NCBI GenBank assembly: GCA_030158535.1
Contig: JAOASV010000098.1
Location: 1-14,333 of the forward strand
DNA length: 14,333 nucleotides
Source: Sediminibacterium sp.
GTDB taxonomy: Bacteria; Bacteroidota; Bacteroidia; Chitinophagales; Chitinophagaceae
Direction of reading: 5' to 3'
In this document: positions 7,285 to 14,333 of the stretch, in pieces
How positions within the stretch are numbered: position 1 is the first letter of the stretch
How the letters are laid out: the number at the start of each line of letters is the position of its first letter
The notes under the pieces: generated by a model
Told to the model about the DNA's origin: nothing
The model's input: only the letters and a program-made list of their open reading frames with translations
The model's database searches: none
Translations under genes and position numbers: made by a program

Positions 7285-8424
7285 TTAAGCTTCTTCTTCT
7301 TTTGATTTACGAACAAATGATTTGTTCATGAATTTAAGTAAGCGTACCTCTTTTTCTTGTAAGAAACGGTACTTGCCGCGGTCCACATTTTTTTTGGTCA
7401 AATTGGCAAACATAACGCGGTCTAAGCCACGTACATCGTATCCTAAATGTTCAAATATGCGGCGTACAATTCTGTTACGACCACTATGAATTTCAATACC
7501 TACTACGTTTTTATCTTTTGCGTTTGCATAGCCACAAGCGTCTGCTGCTACAAAACCATCCTCTAGTGTAACACCTGCTAATACTGCTTCTAAGTCTTTT
7601 TTAGCAACGGGTCTATCAAGTGTAACCTCGTATATTTTTTTAATTTCAAAAGATGGATGCGTTAGTTTTTGTGCTAGTTCACCATCATTGGTAAGTAATA
7701 AAACACCTGTAGTGTTACGGTCCAAACGGCCCACCGGATATACTCTTTCTGGTGTAGCACCCTTAATAATATCTAGTACTGTTTTGCGTCCTTCCGGATC
7801 ACTTGCAGTAGTGATATAATCTTTGGGTTTATTGAGTAAAATATAAACGGCATTTTTTTGTAGGTATACCTGCTTACCTTTTACAATTACTTTATCTGTT
7901 TGTGCAACTTTAAAACCAGGCTCAAATATTTTATCGCCATTCACGACTACTTTACCACCCTTTACAAGCTCTGCTGCTTCTCTACGTCCACACACACCTG
8001 CATGCGCAATAAATTTATTGAGCGGCATTTGCTCTGCTGTTTTTAGCGCAATAGGGGCGGGCATACCAGCTACTGGAGTAGCTTGAAACTCTTTACCTCT
8101 AGATGTTTTTGCTGGAGTGATGGGTCTTGCAGATCCAGTAGGTCTTGTAGTTGCTGCAGCCGCACTTGGTCTTGCTGCACTTTCGCCTCTAGAAGCTGCA
8201 TCTCTTGATGCGGGTGCTCCTTTTCGTGCACCTGGCTTTGTCGATTTTTTGAGAGGCTCTGTTACAAGCCCACGCATTTTATCTTTTTTGCGTTGGCGCA
8301 TTTCTTCGCCAGCGGCTCTAGCTTCTTGTTTGATTTTTTTCTTCTCTTGTCTGAAGGCTTCTTTTACTGCGCTACCTTTTTTCTGGTTCGCAAATTTGCT
8401 GAAGTTGTCGGTTCTTTTTTGCAT
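7285..8424 (-). CDS. RsuA/RluB-type pseudouridine synthase with basic N-terminal extension
   Basis: Forms pseudouridine in rRNA; the closest functional match is RluB (23S U2605, E. coli numbering), but RluE/RluF/RsuA types cannot be excluded. Of 379 residues, the first 130 or so are low-complexity Lys/Arg, then Ala/Ser/Pro/Thr-rich, probably disordered and RNA-binding. The S4 domain follows (about 133-180, MPLNKFIAHAGVCGRREA), then the catalytic domain (about 190-365) with D235 in GRLDRNTTGVLLLTNDG and the late motif GRNRIVRRIFEHLGYDV. Basic heads of this sort are common on the Bacteroidota members. ATG 8424 lies 38 bases after the rlmN stop, with no Shine-Dalgarno sequence. A small hairpin with 5-bp arms (8437-8441 and 8446-8450) and a GAAA loop on the transcript sits in the gap; it has no T tract, so I do not call a terminator. 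Confidence 0.92.
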   Translation of the reverse strand: MQKRTDNFSKFANQKKGSAVKEAFRQEKKKIKQEARAAGEEMRQRKKDKMRGLVTEPLKKSTKPGARKGAPASRDAASRGESAARPSAAAATTRPTGSARPITPAKTSRGKEFQATPVAGMPAPIALKTAEQMPLNKFIAHAGVCGRREAAELVKGGKVVVNGDKIFEPGFKVAQTDKVIVKGKQVYLQKNAVYILLNKPKDYITTASDPEGRKTVLDIIKGATPERVYPVGRLDRNTTGVLLLTNDGELAQKLTHPSFEIKKIYEVTLDRPVAKKDLEAVLAGVTLEDGFVAADACGYANAKDKNVVGIEIHSGRNRIVRRIFEHLGYDVRGLDRVMFANLTKKNVDRGKYRFLQEKEVRLLKFMNKSFVRKSKEEEA

Positions 8425-8462
8425 ACAATTGTTTTGCTGTTTTTCAACAGGATGTTTGGTAA

Positions 8463-9509
8463 TTATTTACCCTTATTCGCTAACTGACCACAAGCGGCAT
8501 CAATGTCTTTACCCCTGCTTCTTCTGAGGCGGGCATTTACACGATTGGCTTCTAGGTAGTTCATGAAATCTTCGATGCCTTCTTCGTCTGGCTTTGTCAT
8601 GTTAAACGTATCGATAGGGTTGTATTCGATAATGTTTACAAGGTCTGCGGGCACTTGACGGAATAATTTTACCAGTTCTTCTGCATCTTTTTGAGAATCA
8701 TTAAAATTCTTAAATAAAATGTATTCGAACGTGATTTCGTTTCCAGTTTGCTTATAAAAATAATTCATGGCATCCACCAAAACCTTGATATTATTGGTTT
8801 CGTTGATAGGCATGATTTCGTTTCTCTTTTTGTCGTTGGCAGCGTGTAATGATAAGGCTAATTTGAAACGCACTTTATCGTCACCTAGTTTTCTAATTTG
8901 TTTTGAAACACCCGCTGTCGAAACCGTAATTCTACGTGGGCTCATAAATAGGCCGTCTTCTGCAGAAATGCGCTCAACTGCTTTAAGCACGTTGTCATAA
9001 TTAAGTAGGGGCTCACCCATACCCATAAAAACAATATTGCTTAATTTCTTTTCAAAAATTCTTTCGCTTTCTTTATTGAGTAGTACGACCTGATCATAAA
9101 TTTCGTCGTAGGTTAAATTTCTTTTGCGGTCCATGGTGCCGGTAGCACAAAACTTGCAACTTAAGCTGCAGCCAATTTGTGAAGAAACGCAGGCTGTTTT
9201 TCTTTCTTCGGTAGGAATTAAAACGCCTTCAATAAAATGCTTGTCAAATGTTTTAAATCTAGATTTTACCGTACCATCTTCACTCACCTGGGTTTTATCG
9301 ATGGTTAATGCGGGTAAAATAAATGTCTCGTTTAATTTGGCGCGTAGTTCTTTGCTTAGGTTGGTCATGTCATCAAAAGAATGCGCATGCTTTTGCCAAA
9401 GCCACTCGTGTACCTGTTGAATTCTAAATTTTTTCTCGCCCAGCCCCTCAAAATACTCCGTTAACTCGCCTAGGCTCAAATGCCTAATATTTGGTAATTC
9501 CCTGTTCAT
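8463..9509 (-). CDS. rlmN: Dual-specificity RNA methyltransferase RlmN
   Basis: Radical-SAM enzyme that methylates C2 of A2503 in 23S rRNA, at the peptidyl transferase centre, and A37 in a set of tRNAs. The 348 residues show an N-terminal helical domain (1-70), the 4Fe-4S motif C114-x3-C118-x2-C121 (GCSLSCKFC), GMGEPLLNYDNV, and the methyl-carrying catalytic Cys C340 in DIDAACGQL near the C-terminus. It lacks the traits that would suggest Cfr, and the core-gene context agrees with RlmN. It heads the leftward cluster of RNA-modifying genes. A perfect -7 box lies only five bases upstream of the ATG, so the mRNA may be almost leaderless. Confidence 0.96.
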   Translation of the reverse strand: MNRELPNIRHLSLGELTEYFEGLGEKKFRIQQVHEWLWQKHAHSFDDMTNLSKELRAKLNETFILPALTIDKTQVSEDGTVKSRFKTFDKHFIEGVLIPTEERKTACVSSQIGCSLSCKFCATGTMDRKRNLTYDEIYDQVVLLNKESERIFEKKLSNIVFMGMGEPLLNYDNVLKAVERISAEDGLFMSPRRITVSTAGVSKQIRKLGDDKVRFKLALSLHAANDKKRNEIMPINETNNIKVLVDAMNYFYKQTGNEITFEYILFKNFNDSQKDAEELVKLFRQVPADLVNIIEYNPIDTFNMTKPDEEGIEDFMNYLEANRVNARLRRSRGKDIDAACGQLANKGK

Positions 9510-9514
9510 AACTG

Positions 9515-9522
9515 CAAAGATA
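9515..9522 (-). promoter_or_regulatory. -7 promoter box of rlmN
   Basis: The minus strand reads TATCTTTG, an exact TAnnTTTG match, ending five bases before the rlmN ATG. The expected transcription start falls at or next to the start codon. The identical octamer precedes hisS at 11392-11399. Confidence 0.6.
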
Positions 9523-9587
9523 CCTTTAAAGGCACTAATAACTTAAAAATAACGGGCTCAGAGGCAACAATTTGCGGCCTAGATGGT

Positions 9588-9595
9588 TATATTTG
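9588..9595 (+). promoter_or_regulatory. -7 promoter box of the small secreted-protein gene
   Basis: TATATTTG is an exact TAnnTTTG match 23 bases before the ATG at 9619. A TTTG at 9571-9574 is too close (13 bases) to be a standard -33 element. This box and the rlmN box share the 109-base divergent spacer. Confidence 0.6.
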
Positions 9596-9618
9596 ACTAC
9601 AACTTTTAACCAATACCT

Positions 9619-9987
9619 ATGAAAAAGATCCTTTTACTAAGCACTTTATTACTTGGCGTTTTTATAAGCATTCAGGCGCAAGACAGTACATTAACGCAGT
9701 TTACGGGTAAATTTAAATTTGCAGAAGGTAGTCCGGTTCAGGAAGTTGTAATTTCTGCAGACAATGGCGCTCTTGTTGCAGGCTCTGCGATGGGGTCTTT
9801 TGTACTTCAAAAAACGGGAGAAGATCAGTTTTTTATTGCTGAGTTTCAGGCACCTGTTGTATTCAAAAGAGACAGCAATAAAAAAATTGTTGGGCTTGCC
9901 ATCAATGCAAATGGAATGGTACTTGAAGCCGTTAAGGTAGAAGCTGCATCTTTTGTAGATGAAAAGATGTACTACCTCACGCGCTAA
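9619..9987 (+). CDS. Small secreted protein resembling DUF3471, function unknown
   Basis: A 122-residue exported protein. Residues 1-20 are a Sec signal peptide (MKKILLLSTLLLGVFISIQA), probably cut before QDS. The rest is one beta-rich domain: TGKFKFAEG, then VVISADNGALVAG, a strand around FVLQKTGEDQFFI, APVVFKRDSNKKIVGLAINANG, and VLEAVKVE. This pattern, with a K[FY]xFxEG opening, a 'DNG.L' turn and 'F.RD..kk..gl.i...g', resembles DUF3471, a small domain often found at the C-terminus of secreted beta-lactamase-like or peptidase proteins. Here it stands alone with no catalytic partner. The family match is from memory of the pattern, not a search. It has its own -7 box and is flanked by genes on the other strand on both sides, so it is monocistronic. 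Confidence 0.75.
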   Translation: MKKILLLSTLLLGVFISIQAQDSTLTQFTGKFKFAEGSPVQEVVISADNGALVAGSAMGSFVLQKTGEDQFFIAEFQAPVVFKRDSNKKIVGLAINANGMVLEAVKVEAASFVDEKMYYLTR

Positions 9988-10005
9988 TTTTAGCAACTTA
10001 CTTTC

Positions 10006-11370
10006 TTAAAACAAATAGGTTAGTAGGGCTTCTCTGCTAATGGTTTCTTGTGTACCTGTAGTCAAGTTTTTAACGACACATGTGCCAGCCGATAGTTCGT
10101 TTTCTCCAATGATTACGACGTAACCAATATTCTTTTTTTCGGCGTATTTAAACTGCTTGTCAAATTTTGCTTGTTCATGAAAAATTTCGGCAGCAATACC
10201 TCTATTTCTAAGTTCTTGTAATAGTAAAAAAGCACTTGCACTTTCAGTAGCACCGGCATTAAAAAATAATACCTTAGTACCCGTTACAATGGTGTCCGGA
10301 AATGCATTTAATTCTTCTAGTACATCGTAAATACGGTCTACGCCAAAACTTATGCCAACACCCGGGATATCCTTGACACCAAAGAGTCCTGTCAAATCGT
10401 TGTAGCGTCCACCACCACCAATACTGCCCATACTCACCCCTAAAGCTTTTACCTCAAAAATGATCCCGGTGTAATAATTGAGGCCGCGCGCTAAAGTAAA
10501 ATCTGCTACCAAATTTACATTTGGGAACGCTGTAAAATGTTCGAGTAAAGTATTGATTTCTTGGAGCCCTTCTTTACCTTCTGGAACGCCGCCAATAAGC
10601 GCTGTTAACTGATTTACTTTTTCAGTGTTAGAACCGCTAATTTGTAAATATTTTTCGATGGTGGAAATTTGATTTGCGTCAAGACCACGACCACTTAATT
10701 CTTCTTTTACTTTTTCGATACCAATTTTATCAAGCTTATCAATAGCAACGGTAATGTCAATCATTTTATCGGCGCCGCCACATATTACTGCAAGTGCCAC
10801 TAAAATTTTTCGGCTATTGATTCTGATCTCTACCGGTAGTTTTAATTTTTCAAATACCGATGCGTAAATATGTGTGAGCTCTAATTCATTTAATAAACTG
10901 CTGCTTCCTACAACGTCAGCGTCGCACTGGTAAAACTCACGGTATCTTCCTTTTTGTGGACGATCGGCTCTCCAAACCGGTTGCATTTGGTAACGCTTAA
11001 AAGGCATGGTTAACTGCGCGTGATTCATGGCCACGTAGCGTGCAAAGGGTATGGTTAAATCGTATCGGAGTGCTCTTTCGGTGAGGTCTTTACTGCTTTT
11101 ACCGTCCAGTACTTTTTGAAAAGCGGCTGTGGTTGCCTCCTGTTTAGCAGGATTGTCCAACCCATTGTTTAAAATCTTGAAAATAAGCTTATCGCCCTCT
11201 TCGCCATATTTTCCCATTAAAGTCTCCAGATTTTCCATGGCAGGTGTCTCAAGTGGTTGAAAACCATATAGTTCGAACACTTTTTGGATGGTTTGGAGGA
11301 TATAACCACGTTTATGAACAACAGCAGCACTAAAATCTCGGGTACCTTGAGGTAGGGAAGGTTTGCTCAT
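10006..11370 (-). CDS. hisS: Histidine--tRNA ligase
   Basis: Class II aminoacyl-tRNA synthetase that charges tRNA-His. At 454 residues it is slightly longer than E. coli HisRS. The start LPQGTRDF is standard. Motif 2 lies around RYDLT at 102-106 with R111 (PFARYVAMN) and FKRYQMQPVWRADRPQKGR at about 124-142; YQCDADVVG follows. The histidine-specific motif reads ARGLNYYTG near residue 300, motif 3 is GVGISFGVDRI, and the C-terminal anticodon-binding domain starts near residue 360. A short insert (FQKVLDGKSSKDL) lies between motif 1 and motif 2. ATG 11370 is preceded by a perfect -7 box 21 bases away. Its 3' end converges on the small secreted-protein gene with an 18-base gap and no visible terminator. 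Confidence 0.97.
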   Translation of the reverse strand: MSKPSLPQGTRDFSAAVVHKRGYILQTIQKVFELYGFQPLETPAMENLETLMGKYGEEGDKLIFKILNNGLDNPAKQEATTAAFQKVLDGKSSKDLTERALRYDLTIPFARYVAMNHAQLTMPFKRYQMQPVWRADRPQKGRYREFYQCDADVVGSSSLLNELELTHIYASVFEKLKLPVEIRINSRKILVALAVICGGADKMIDITVAIDKLDKIGIEKVKEELSGRGLDANQISTIEKYLQISGSNTEKVNQLTALIGGVPEGKEGLQEINTLLEHFTAFPNVNLVADFTLARGLNYYTGIIFEVKALGVSMGSIGGGGRYNDLTGLFGVKDIPGVGISFGVDRIYDVLEELNAFPDTIVTGTKVLFFNAGATESASAFLLLQELRNRGIAAEIFHEQAKFDKQFKYAEKKNIGYVVIIGENELSAGTCVVKNLTTGTQETISREALLTYLF

Positions 11371-11391
11371 AAAATGGGTTGGTTATGACTG

Positions 11392-11399
11392 CAAAGATA
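11392..11399 (-). promoter_or_regulatory. -7 promoter box of hisS
   Basis: The minus strand reads TATCTTTG, matching TAnnTTTG and identical to the rlmN box. It predicts a leader of about 15 bases for hisS. No clear -33 element is at the usual spacing. Confidence 0.65.
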
Positions 11400-11562
11400 C
11401 CAAAGTCTTGCAAAATGGGGCTGATTTACTGGTTTATGGAATTTGAATCTTACCCTATCTAATTATAAATCAGACAATAAATTGCAAACTGAGGTTAAAA
11501 AAGAGGGTGATTTTTTTAAATAATTAAGTAAATTGCTCACCCCATTAAAAACTTATTGTTAA
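11400..11562. other. AT-rich divergent spacer between hisS and the envelope operon
   Basis: It holds no recognisable RNA gene. Visible features are an 8-base direct repeat, TAAATTGC, at 11478-11485 and 11529-11536, either copy of which could be a degenerate -7 box for the rightward operon (TAAATTG compared with TAnnTTTG), and a 6-base inverted repeat, GGGTGA at 11505-11510 against TCACCC at 11537-11542, enclosing an AT-only-like core. The promoter of the operon must lie here, but I cannot fix it. Confidence 0.4.
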
Positions 11563-11796
11563 ATGGATAACGATTTTAGGTCTAAACACGCGAAAAGTTA
11601 TATTTTGATGCGGAGAATCTATGATTTTTCGATGTCATCGTTGATTTTAGGCATGGCCGTAGTGATGTTTTTTGGAGCAAAATTTGGCATCATGCAATTC
11701 GTAGATGTAGACCCATTATTTAGGTATCTATTTGGTGGTATTTGTTTATTGTATGGTGGTTTTAGATTGTATAGAGGGGTCTATCCAAACTATTAG
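11563..11796 (+). CDS. Small two-helix membrane protein, function unknown
   Basis: A 77-residue protein with a basic, hydrophilic N-terminus (DNDFRSKHAKSYILMRRIYD) and two hydrophobic helices at about 24-46 and 53-70, separated by a short acidic loop (VDVDPLF). The end, RLYRGVYPNY, is positively charged. The charge pattern predicts both termini in the cytoplasm. I do not recognise a named domain. It starts the rightward operon, 16 bases before the PstS-like lipoprotein, so it probably acts with that protein or in its membrane setting. From memory, Bacteroidota relatives of the downstream pair often sit beside ExbB/ExbD/TonB genes, with a small membrane protein among them. The ATG at 11563 has no Shine-Dalgarno sequence. 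The coding call rests on position, intact frame and the helix pattern. Confidence 0.75.
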   Translation: MDNDFRSKHAKSYILMRRIYDFSMSSLILGMAVVMFFGAKFGIMQFVDVDPLFRYLFGGICLLYGGFRLYRGVYPNY

Positions 11797-11812
11797 CCTT
11801 AAAATTGTGTGT

Positions 11813-12736
11813 ATGAAAAAGACGTGGCGAAATTGGGCAGTTGTAAGCGTTGTTTTTTTAACAATGTCTTGTGGCAATAACAACACAAAAATAACTTCGG
11901 AGGATTCTCCTACAGCGGGTACCATTCATATCAGCGTAGATGAGAGTTTTAAGCCGGTGATGGAGCAGCAAATAAAAGTGCACCACTCGTCTTTTCCGAA
12001 TACAAAAATTGAAGTCACTTACAAATCGGAAGCGGATTGTTTTAGAGACTTACAAGAAGATAGCACCCGAATGGTAATTGTAGCTAGAGGGCTCAATAAA
12101 CAGGAGGATATGTTCTTTGAAAATCAATTGTCATACCCCGTTTTATATGGTGAACTCGCATATGATGCAGTTGCTATTATTTATAACAGGGCAGGAAAAG
12201 ACAGTGTATTCAACGTTGAAAAGCTGCGTAAAATTTTAAGTGGCCAAACAGCAACGACGGTAGTTATGGATGGAAATTCTGCTACCAGTACGGTTCGGTA
12301 TTTGCGTGATACAATTTTACATGGAGCTCCATTCGGATCCAATGTAGTAGCTGCAAAAAATAGCCAAGACGTTTTAGCAAAAGTAGCCGAAAGAGCGGAT
12401 GCTATTGGCTTTGTAGGACTTAGCTGGATTGGTGATTCGTACAATGCAACGCAACTTGAATATTTAAAAAAAGTAAATTTAGGCCTTGTAGAATGTACCA
12501 AGTGCGAAGAAAAAGGTTTGTATGCTAGACCTTCGCAGGCAACCATTTCGAGAGGTCAGTACGCACTTTCTCGTCCGGTGTATTATATCTTAAAAGAAAA
12601 TGCTACAGGACTTGGAACAGGATTTATGAATTTTATGAGTCTCGAAAGAGGACAATTGATTTTTAGGCGCGCAAGTTTGGTCCCCGCAAAAATGGGATTT
12701 AGCAGACGCACCGGAACAATAAAAGACGCAGATTAA
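11813..12736 (+). CDS. PstS-like periplasmic-binding-fold lipoprotein
   Basis: A 307-residue lipoprotein of the PstS/phosphate-binding-protein family. ATG 11813 was chosen because it begins a signal sequence (MKKTWRNWAVVSVVFLTMSC) with lipobox Cys C20; the open frame continues upstream to 11732 but overlaps the preceding gene. After a Ser/Thr linker the binding-protein fold starts at GTIHISVDESFKPVM (37-50), then GELAYDAVAIIYN, VEKLRKILSG, and the second-lobe elements AIGFVGLSWIGD and, at the end, GLGTGFMNFMSLERGQLIFRRASLVPA, all typical of this family. A CTKC pair (C228, C231) stands near the second lobe. No pstC, pstA or pstB follow, so classical phosphate ABC import is unlikely; ligand unknown. 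It sits between the small membrane gene and the TPR gene. Confidence 0.85.
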   Translation: MKKTWRNWAVVSVVFLTMSCGNNNTKITSEDSPTAGTIHISVDESFKPVMEQQIKVHHSSFPNTKIEVTYKSEADCFRDLQEDSTRMVIVARGLNKQEDMFFENQLSYPVLYGELAYDAVAIIYNRAGKDSVFNVEKLRKILSGQTATTVVMDGNSATSTVRYLRDTILHGAPFGSNVVAAKNSQDVLAKVAERADAIGFVGLSWIGDSYNATQLEYLKKVNLGLVECTKCEEKGLYARPSQATISRGQYALSRPVYYILKENATGLGTGFMNFMSLERGQLIFRRASLVPAKMGFSRRTGTIKDAD

Positions 12737-12758
12737 AAACAACTATAAAAACAGGCAA

Positions 12759-14333
12759 ATGAAGAAGATTGTTTCTTTGATGGTAACAGCACTTTTAGCT
12801 GTTCAGTGTTTGATGGCTCAAGTTTCGGAAGGAATTAGACATCTCGATTATGAAAAATACAAGAGTGCGCGTACTTCATTAAAAGCTGCGTATGACGCCA
12901 ATTCAAAAGACCCTCAAGTGGTGTATTGGTATGGTCAAGCACTCATTGTTTCTGAGGTTGGTGAAACACCAAAACCAGAAGATGTAAATAGTGCAAAGGA
13001 AGTGTACCAAAAAGGGATTCAGGATATTCCTAACGATCCATTATTAGTAGTTGGCCTTGCGCATATTGAGTTATTACAAGGTGGCGACATCAATAGCATT
13101 AAGCAAAAGTTTGAGCAGGCTATTACCACTGCTACCGAAACCAAAGGAAAATTTAAGGGTCGTGTAAATAGCGCGGTATTAAATGCAATTGGTCGTGCCA
13201 ACGCTAGCGTAGGTGCTAATCAAGGCGATCACGTATATGCCATCGAAAAACTAAAGCTTGCTGCAGACCAGGAATTAGCCCCTGCTGATGTTTTTGTGAA
13301 CATTGGTATCAACTATTTACGAATGGGTGGTGAAAATGGTGGTGAAGCCGTAAAAGCTTTTACGGAAGCAGCTTCTCGTGATCCAAAAAATGCACGTGCA
13401 TTTTACAGAATTGGTAAAATCTACCAATCTCAAAACAACAAAGATTTGTTTGAAGAATTTTTCAATAAAGCCATTGCGGCAGATGCTAGTTTTCCGCCAG
13501 TTTACTACGCACTATACCGTTACTACTCTGATAAAGATGTAAACAAAGCAAAAGATTATTTAGACAAATTTGTAAGCACTGCAGATAAAGATCCACGCAA
13601 CGAAATTTTATTTGCTGACTATTTATTTAGAGCTGGAAAATATTCAGAGTCTTTAGCAAAACTAAAAGAATTAGAAGCTGGACTTGGTATGTCACAAGTG
13701 CCACGTATTGCCGTTGTGTATGCTTATAACTACGACCGTTTAGGTGACTCTGTACAAGCAAAAACCTATATCCAAGGATTCCTTGATAAGGCTGCTGCCA
13801 CCGATATTCAGCCTGCCGACTATGAATTAGGCGTAAAAGTATTGACTAAGTTTCCGGGTAGCGAAGCGCAGGCTTCTGCATATATCGAAAAAGCAATTTC
13901 ACTCGATACTGTTAAGCAAAATAAAATTGCCTACATGAGTACTGCTGCCGATATTTTTGGTCGTGCAAAAGCGTATGGTGAGCAGTTAAAATGGATGAAG
14001 CGTCAACTAGAAATGAAAGGTGCTTTAACAGAAGCGGATCATTACAAATTATCATCAACTGCATTTAACGCAGGTGCATTTGCAGAAACTATTGAGTATG
14101 CAAGAGCATACATGGTAGCTTTTCCGGACAAGCCACAACCGTATAGCTTTTTTAAGCGTGCTGCATTAAAAAGCACTACTGATACCGCTCAGATTGTAAC
14201 CTTACTAGATGAATTAGACGCGGTGTACACTAAAATGGGTGTAGACAAGTTCAAAAAAGAGATTTTCGTAAATGCTTACTTTAAGCTTGTGTACTATGTA
14301 GGTGCGTTTAATAACCTTAAAAAGAATCCTGAT
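12759..14333 (+). CDS. Secreted tetratricopeptide-repeat protein, C-terminus cut by window edge
   Basis: Opens at ATG 12759 and stays open for 525 codons to the window end. Residues 1-20 are a signal peptide (MKKIVSLMVTALLAVQCLMA, cut before Q); C17 does not sit in a good lipobox, so it is probably soluble in the periplasm. The rest is a run of helix pairs with TPR spacing: YEKYKSARTSLKAAYDANSKDPQ, a pair around KEVYQKGIQDIPNDP, EAVKAFTEAASRDPKNARAFYRIGKIY, FFNKAIAADASFPPVYYALYRYY, and degenerate units to the end, including YSESLAKLKELEAG and FAETIEYARAYMVAFPDKP. Such proteins are scaffolds for other proteins; the partner is unknown, but the lipoprotein gene 22 bases upstream is the obvious candidate. 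It is Ala/Lys/Asp-rich and lacks any visible enzyme domain in the part seen. Confidence 0.9.
   Translation, partial: MKKIVSLMVTALLAVQCLMAQVSEGIRHLDYEKYKSARTSLKAAYDANSKDPQVVYWYGQALIVSEVGETPKPEDVNSAKEVYQKGIQDIPNDPLLVVGLAHIELLQGGDINSIKQKFEQAITTATETKGKFKGRVNSAVLNAIGRANASVGANQGDHVYAIEKLKLAADQELAPADVFVNIGINYLRMGGENGGEAVKAFTEAASRDPKNARAFYRIGKIYQSQNNKDLFEEFFNKAIAADASFPPVYYALYRYYSDKDVNKAKDYLDKFVSTADKDPRNEILFADYLFRAGKYSESLAKLKELEAGLGMSQVPRIAVVYAYNYDRLGDSVQAKTYIQGFLDKAAATDIQPADYELGVKVLTKFPGSEAQASAYIEKAISLDTVKQNKIAYMSTAADIFGRAKAYGEQLKWMKRQLEMKGALTEADHYKLSSTAFNAGAFAETIEYARAYMVAFPDKPQPYSFFKRAALKSTTDTAQIVTLLDELDAVYTKMGVDKFKKEIFVNAYFKLVYYVGAFNNLKKNPD

Noticed and set aside
8437..8450. Hairpin with 5-bp arms and GAAA loop between rlmN and the RsuA/RluB-type gene
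   Set aside because: Too short and without a T tract to be a terminator; could be chance.
8117..8527. Plus-strand open frames opposite the RsuA/RluB-type head and the rlmN end
   Set aside because: They arise from the GC-skewed Ala/Arg codons of the real gene on the minus strand and match no known family.
8463..9509. Cfr-type resistance methyltransferase
   Set aside because: The core-gene context with rRNA pseudouridine synthases, the size and the motifs fit the housekeeping RlmN.

Overview
This window looks like a core chromosomal segment of a member of the Bacteroidota, probably near the Chitinophagaceae; the family-level placement is inference. Three things point there. Several genes are preceded by the phylum's -7 promoter box (TAnnTTTG, for example at 2748-2755, 4186-4193 and 9588-9595). 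Shine-Dalgarno sequences are mostly absent. The gene families are typical of the phylum: a START-like domain protein, S16 with an acidic tail, an RsuA/RluB-type synthase with a basic head, and a PstS-like lipoprotein next to a TPR protein. The DNA is moderately AT-rich and densely coded. I saw no rRNA, tRNA, CRISPR array, insertion sequence or prophage, and no gene-free stretch longer than 300 bases.

Layout. Positions 1-2522 are read leftward: a START-like domain protein, an LptF/LptG-family lipopolysaccharide transport permease (apparently with a TTG start), and a superoxide dismutase with a twin-arginine signal that runs off the left edge. A divergent spacer (2523-2803) follows. Positions 2804-6536 are read rightward: ffh, rpsP, a strong terminator, rimM and dinB. 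Positions 6539-9509 are read leftward from rlmN through an RsuA/RluB-type synthase to an RluA-type synthase, three RNA-modifying enzymes in one probable operon. A short rightward gene (9619-9987) encodes a small secreted protein resembling DUF3471. hisS (10006-11370) is read leftward. From 11563 to the right edge is a rightward envelope operon: a two-helix membrane protein, a PstS-like lipoprotein and a secreted TPR protein cut by the window end.

How they work together. The central part serves translation: SRP targeting (ffh), a small-subunit protein and its assembly factor (rpsP, rimM), 23S rRNA modification (rlmN and two pseudouridine synthases) and histidyl-tRNA charging (hisS). The two ends serve the cell envelope: lipopolysaccharide export, an exported superoxide dismutase, and the lipoprotein/TPR module. 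dinB is the only DNA-repair gene.

Most of the window is ordinary core genome. The parts with least explained function are the 11563-14333 envelope module, the solo DUF3471-like secreted protein, and the exported Mn-type superoxide dismutase. I do not see a convincing new defence, mobile or biosynthetic system.
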